Source of the DNA: Cycas panzhihuaensis
Lineage: Eukaryota > Cycadophyta
Assembly (NCBI GenBank): GCA_023213395.1
Contig: CM041465.1
Location: 37,765,741 to 37,829,740 of the forward strand
DNA: 64,000 nucleotides
Direction: 5' to 3'
Shown here: piece by piece, positions 58,961 to 64,000 of the stretch
Layout of the letters: every line of letters starts with the position of its first letter
Position numbering within the stretch: the stretch's first letter is position 1
Notes under the pieces: generated by a model
The model's input: only the letters and a program-made list of their open reading frames with translations
Database searches by the model: none
Told to the model about the DNA's origin: nothing
Translations under genes and position numbers: made by a program

Positions 58961-59788
58961 GACAAGAGACAGGTTAACATGCAGCTTATATTACCTTATT
59001 ATAACTAACTTCTCTTGGCTAGGTAATATGCACTATTCTTGAAGTTAATATGTTTAGATAATTGATTTATTGATATCAATGATTTATCTATTGGTTGTTA
59101 AAATAAAGTTACAAGTTCGCAGAAGCAACGATGAAGATAGCACATAAGGTTATCTTATATGTAAGAGCCAAGAAAAAGGTTTTAAAAACTACTCTTGTAC
59201 AACATATAAATTGTGTTATTATTCCCATATGCAAGAGGTAAGATATTTTATGCTACTCTTGTATTAGCATTTTGCCTAATAGCTAAGTGTTATTATGTTT
59301 GTTGATAAACTATATATAAGAAATACATCCTATAGAACTAGTGATAATAACAATTATTTACCTATATATTTCAGTAAATGGTTGTTATTTTATATGAACA
59401 TCAATAATCATTTTATTCATAAGATTATTGAGATGATAGATTGAATTATTGATGTTTACAATAGCTTTACAGGTGAAGATATGAAGTTATTAAGAAAAAA
59501 CTTCATATAAACATGATAAATGAAAGTCACAAAATTGTAATTAGTTGTTTGGTTGATAATTGATATACAAGTATTTTATAGGTTAGTTTCTTATAGTTTG
59601 TTATTGATAATCACAAATGATTGTAGATGTTTACAAATTATAAATTCATTTATTATAAAAAATAAGTATAATATTGATAAATTTATAGGTTATAGGTGAT
59701 ACAACTTTATTCAAATTGATATAAGTTATAGGTTTATAACCAAGGTTGAAAAGTTGAAGACTTAAAAACATTAAACATTAATGAAGAG

Positions 59789-60292
59789 TATTGCAATATG
59801 TAATACTTTCACATATATAGTATTTAATGTATAGTTATGGACTCACACAAAATCTTATTTACTAAAAGTATTGAGAGATATGATATGCACGATTATTTAT
59901 ATACACATCCTATCGAAAATACTTGGAAGATCTTATAAGTTATTCATGAGGTAATATATTTATAAATATATACACACACCACTAAAGAACCTGAAAGAGA
60001 AAGGACTTACTTAAAAATATAAATATTAAATGTCATTAAGAGGAGTTCCCAACTTCATCCTTCTCCCGTAATTTTTTCTATATTAGATGTTCCATGTATA
60101 AATTTGTTATCTCTCTTGTAGTGATATTTTATGATACTTTATCATACTTCTTATGTTTATACATTATATTTCATATTATTTCTTTATAAATTAACTTTAT
60201 ATTATATGAATTACGTACATTCCTCACAATATGATTAAATCATTATATATCTTTGATATACTTGTACTATATATTATAATTACATTCTACAA
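59789..60292 (+). repeat. 504-bp LTR, family Y, copy 2
   Basis: It is homologous over its whole length to 34276-34779 and of equal length. It starts TATTGCAATATG and ends ATTCTACAA (decayed ends). It is followed by TGCTATCAAAGTGAAATTATAAATT, which matches the primer site and first internal bases after copy 1. So it too is a 5' LTR followed by its internal region, not simply the 3' LTR of copy 1. Confidence 0.7.
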
Positions 60293-60319
60293 TGCTATCA
60301 AAGTGAAATTATAAATTAT

Positions 60320-62560
60320 TACAAGATGTGGTATAAGAGTTATACTACGTCTTAAGAGAAAAAATATAAGACATAAAATAATGATAATGAAAAATATTCG
60401 CACCTAGTACTCTACAAAATATATACACATATGTAACATACTCACACATGTGTAAGTTCTTATAAAGTCAACAATAATGTACTCTTTAGTGGGCTTAACA
60501 CATAAATCATGATGTCCACTTGCACAAATTAAGATGAGTATAATATAATAATCAAGGAATGCTTTAGAGTTACATAAACATGAAGGGGGGATCTAAATAA
60601 TAACTAATGAATTAAACATTAGTCCAAATATTATATCAAACATGTTTTGGGTTGATTGCTTATATATTTTAGAATTGTGTAGTGCAATACAATAATATTC
60701 TATAATATTATTGAGAACATAATAAGAATAATTAACTTTCATACTTACATAATTAAATAATAAAAAACATGTTTTGGGTTACTTCCTTACATATTCTACT
60801 ACATAATCTTGCCAAGAAATTATTACTCATGGAGTCACTTTAGCCTTCAGATAGTTAAAGATTCTCCTTTAGTCAATATATATATATTTACTTATAGAAT
60901 CATATATTTACTTATAAAATCTTTCACCTCATGTGGAAAACCCTCTAAGTCAGCCTTTGTGTACTGGCATATTTTCCAAATGGCATATATATTAAAGTAA
61001 TCACAATATAATATTCACATAACATATGAGAGAGTATTAAATAAGTTAAAAATAACATAAAATATAATTAAATATTATATTCAATAATTTTCTCAATAAA
61101 ATTACTAAAGAATTAACTTCAACACTTATAATTAGCCACAAAAAGTATATACCATATTATCTTAGAGCAAATAGATAAGCAGAAAGGTTTAACAAGATCA
61201 TTAAGAATTATGTATAAAAAATCTTTGATGTGAAACATACTAATCAAGCAAAAAAATCATTATCAATATTATAGAGGCCTTTTGGACAACATAGGAAAGA
61301 GAAATTAGCCAAATACTATCCTAACAAACATATAGAATAAAAGCCACTATTCCCTACAAGTTTAAGATCCTAAGTTTTCATAGTGTGTTAGCCTATCGAC
61401 TTGATGATAAGAAGCTCCTAAGAGAATGACTCTTATAATTAATATAGCTAGAAGAGACTTGTAATATAATTATCTAGATGTAGAACATAGAAAAAAATCA
61501 ACAAAAAATATAGGATAACTTCCACATTCAAGTACTATAATTTCATGTAAGCAATAAGGTGGTATCCTATGACAACAAATTTAAGACATCCAAGAAAGTT
61601 TAGAATGTGATGAATGGATCAATACTAAGGCATCGAGATCTGTAAAAATAACTCTGTATAACTATGAAATCTTGAAGAATAATTTCTATTAAAATTAGTC
61701 AATGGTAACAAGTTAAAACCTTACCAATATTAAGAAAAGGTAATTTTCAAGAAATTGCTAACCAAGCATACTATAAAATGTTACTTAAGTTGAGATATGA
61801 AGAACCTCTAACACATGAATAGAAAAGGAAACTATAACTCCTATCTTATAAATAAGAAATGTATCAATCAATTTATAACCTAAAATTATAATAAATTATG
61901 ATCATTATTACAATGTTCTGGTATGTTAATTGAACTTCTAGTATAATTGCATGAATCTAAGCCAAAATTAATGCCCTAATAATGTCAAAACATCTTAACA
62001 AGTTGAAATAGTCTAATAAATGATTCCACGATATACGATCTACAAAATGCATTCCAATAATATTCTTGTCTAACTATAGTGCTCCAATAAAATCATTCCT
62101 GATCAACCACAATATTCCAGTAGAAAGTAGATAGAAGTTCAATTATTTGCAAGTGTTTCAGGTAAGAGATCAAGTGTTCCATTATGCTATAAGTAATTTT
62201 TATGGTTAAACTTATTATTCCTAGCATTCTAGTAGTATCTTAATTAAGGCAAATTGTTGATTGATATTAAAGAATCATATGTACACCAATTAGCAAAAGA
62301 ATATGGACAATTATCAAGCAAGCTTTAAGTTAGCCATTAGTAAGGCAAGTTGGAAGAAATGTGTTACTTCTACCATTATATTAGCATAAAGAAATGATAA
62401 AGTCCATTATATGGCTCATAGCCTTAAACATATACAAAGTAAGGATCTTTGTAGAAATCATCTAGAGGTTGATAAGACTACCCAAAAATGTAGATATATC
62501 ATAGTGCAATGAGAAAAGTGAAGTGGGCCAAGTAAAGAGAAAATGTAATTGTGAAAGTAA
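60320..62560. other. No gene seen
   Basis: AT-rich with scattered chance frames (e.g. 60809-61000). It is possibly the internal region of the family Y copy 2 element; no gag or pol motif is readable on either strand. Confidence 0.5.
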
Positions 62561-62599
62561 TGTATTAATAGAACTCTAAATAATGCAAAGAATAAATAA

Positions 62600-63019
62600 T
62601 ATAAATAAACCAAGTACACAACAAAGAACACAAGGAAATTCTAGTCTAAGCATAAACCTTTTATTAATCTAAGCAATAGCTAAAAAATTATAGAGATAAA
62701 AATCCCAACTCTCTTCTCATTGACTCATCTAACCTTCTTATATGTGTCATTACATAAGAATATATAGACACAAATATACAAGATATTGCCTTGTGGTTTT
62801 ACAATATAATAGGCATAAACCATAGGCCAAAAAAAAACCTTATAAGATACCCCAAAAAAATTCTTATGAGCTCTTATTCCCAAAGCCCCGCTTAAGGAGT
62901 TGTCGACCCCCTAGACCCCCAATTGAGGGCCCTACCATTGGCCCCTAGACCCCACTAAGGAGCTTAGGTATAACACCTATACCCATGTAATACTTGTAAA
63001 GTGTTCAATATATCCAACA
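62600..63019 (-). repeat. 3' LTR of a minus-strand copia element (left end approximate)
   Basis: On the minus strand it begins TGTTGGATATATTGAACACT directly after the purine-rich AAGTGGGAGAT (63020-63030). It contains a GC-rich patch with repeated CCCCTAGACCCC words near 62908-62953. The left limit could not be fixed because the other LTR lies outside the window. Confidence 0.55.
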
Positions 63020-63029
63020 ATCTCCCACT

Positions 63030-64000
63030 TATTGAACACTTTATAAGAAACTTATATACATAACTATTAAATGCCAAAATCACAAATACCAGTTGCCTTT
63101 CTATACCATCTAAATTTCTTTGTACTAATAATCTTGGTTAATGAGTCTACAGCATTCTCCTATATAGCAATATTCTATAAGTCTATCTTGTGGTACTAAA
63201 TCATTTCTCTTATAAAATAGAACTATAGATCAATATACTTAGACCGAGCACGAAATATGGGATTCTACACCATGTAAATTATACTTTAACTATCACAATC
63301 TATAGTCACAACATCCTACTTGAAGCCAACATCTGTGCATAATCTCTATAACTAAATTCCTTCCTTACACGCATAAGTAGTTATCATATACTCTACTTAT
63401 GTGCTAAAAAGTACCATAACTTGTTGCTTTTTATTCATCTAGCTAATTATACCACCACAAAAGGTAAAAACATACCCACTTATAAATCTTCTATCGTCAA
63501 GATCTCTAGCCTAATTAACATCAATAAATCCTTTTAAGTTCATTGTTCTACTTTCTATAGGATTTCATTGGTAGTAAATTCCATAGTCTAATGTACCCTA
63601 TGGATACCTAAAAATCCTTTTCATAACCATCTAATTCTCCCTTCTTGGGTTTGACACATACCTGTTAATTACTCTCAATGTATAGGCAACGTTTAGTTGA
63701 GTACAAATCATCATATATGTCAGACTACCAATTGTACTAATATAAGGGATGAATGTCATGTCTTCAACTTCTTGGTGAGTCTTCAAATATTATTTAGCTC
63801 ATCATTTTAAACCAACAAAAAGAGGAAAATTAATTAATTAATTGTCTTATAAACTAAACCATTGTAGTATTGTCTTAATGTACCACCTTTAGCTAAGCCA
63901 AATCTTCTTGTTTCTCTTATCCTTTTTAATCTCAATGCTAAAAATAAAATGTGTAGTACCAAGGTCCTTCATCTCAAAATAAGATGCCTATTTCCCATTC
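63030..64000 (-). pseudogene. copia RT end and RNase H, running off the window
   Basis: Minus-strand readings from 64000: FEMKDLGTTHFIFSIEIKKD (end of RT, 'MKDLG..H..L'), then GLIYVMICTQLNVAYTLRVI, NRYVSNPRREN and RIFRYP-GTLDYGIYY. RNase H follows: GFIDVN-ARDLDDRRFISGY, VFTFCGGIIS, VEYMITTYACKEGI, DVVTIDCDS-SIIYMV, ARSKYIDL-FYFIREM, ENAVDSLTKIISTKKF. This is the typical end of Ty1/copia pol. Many stops at positions where Q or W is usual. The element continues beyond 64000. Confidence 0.88.

Noticed and set aside
1-64000. tRNA or rRNA genes
   Set aside because: TGGTATCA-type words suggested tRNA 3' ends, but each is a primer site next to an LTR end; no cloverleaf or rRNA core sequence was found.

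Overview
The window looks like a large, AT-rich, transposon-packed land-plant genome, probably a seed plant. The elements are of plant type: Ty1/copia elements with UBN2-type gag, a Ty3/gypsy element, an L1-like LINE with DUF4283 ORF1 and a C-terminal RNase H, and initiator-Met-tRNA primer sites (TGGTATCAGA-like). I cannot name the species. A gymnosperm-sized genome would fit the density of old nested elements, but this is inference. I see no intact cellular gene, tRNA, rRNA or CRISPR. Almost every coding stretch is broken by stops and frameshifts that look like C-to-T / G-to-A decay.

Layout. 1-3.7 kb: a minus-strand copia gag relic, then unassigned AT-rich DNA and a possible mini-LTR with primer site. 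3.7-21.7 kb: a head-to-tail minus-strand array of copia-derived units of about 2.9 kb (LTR, truncated integrase, RT, RNase H). It is fed from the right by a longer gag-pol copy. The array is interrupted by a gag-only LTR element present as a tandem dimer (4255-8053, three LTRs, target duplication CTTGA) and by a 1.1-kb solo LTR (17276-18370, target duplication ATATT). 23.2-30.5 kb: two copies of another gag-only LTR family in opposite orientation, meeting tail to tail around a lone copia LTR. The plus-strand copy carries, in antisense, an intron-free but decayed piece of a host DUF92/TMEM19-family membrane protein gene. 30.5-32.6 kb: a more GC-rich, gene-like block with an unrecognised, frame-broken gene fragment and a splice-acceptor-like tract.

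34.3-60.3 kb: nested elements. A degraded LINE (about 35.45-53.88 kb) is split by a complete Ty3/gypsy element (38400-45133, 1054-bp LTRs, target duplication ATTAG) and by a complete Ty1/copia element (47861-53035, 195-bp LTRs, target duplication AAGCT). When the two insertions are removed, the LINE reading frame joins cleanly. Next come a shorter, internally deleted copia element (54934-58960) and two 504-bp LTRs of another family, at 34276 and 59789. 63.0-64.0 kb: the 3' end of a further minus-strand copia element that runs off the window.

No genes act together here in a pathway. The interest lies in how the elements were built: multimeric LTR arrays with shared breakpoints, gag-only elements, a captured host gene fragment, and a readable order of insertions.
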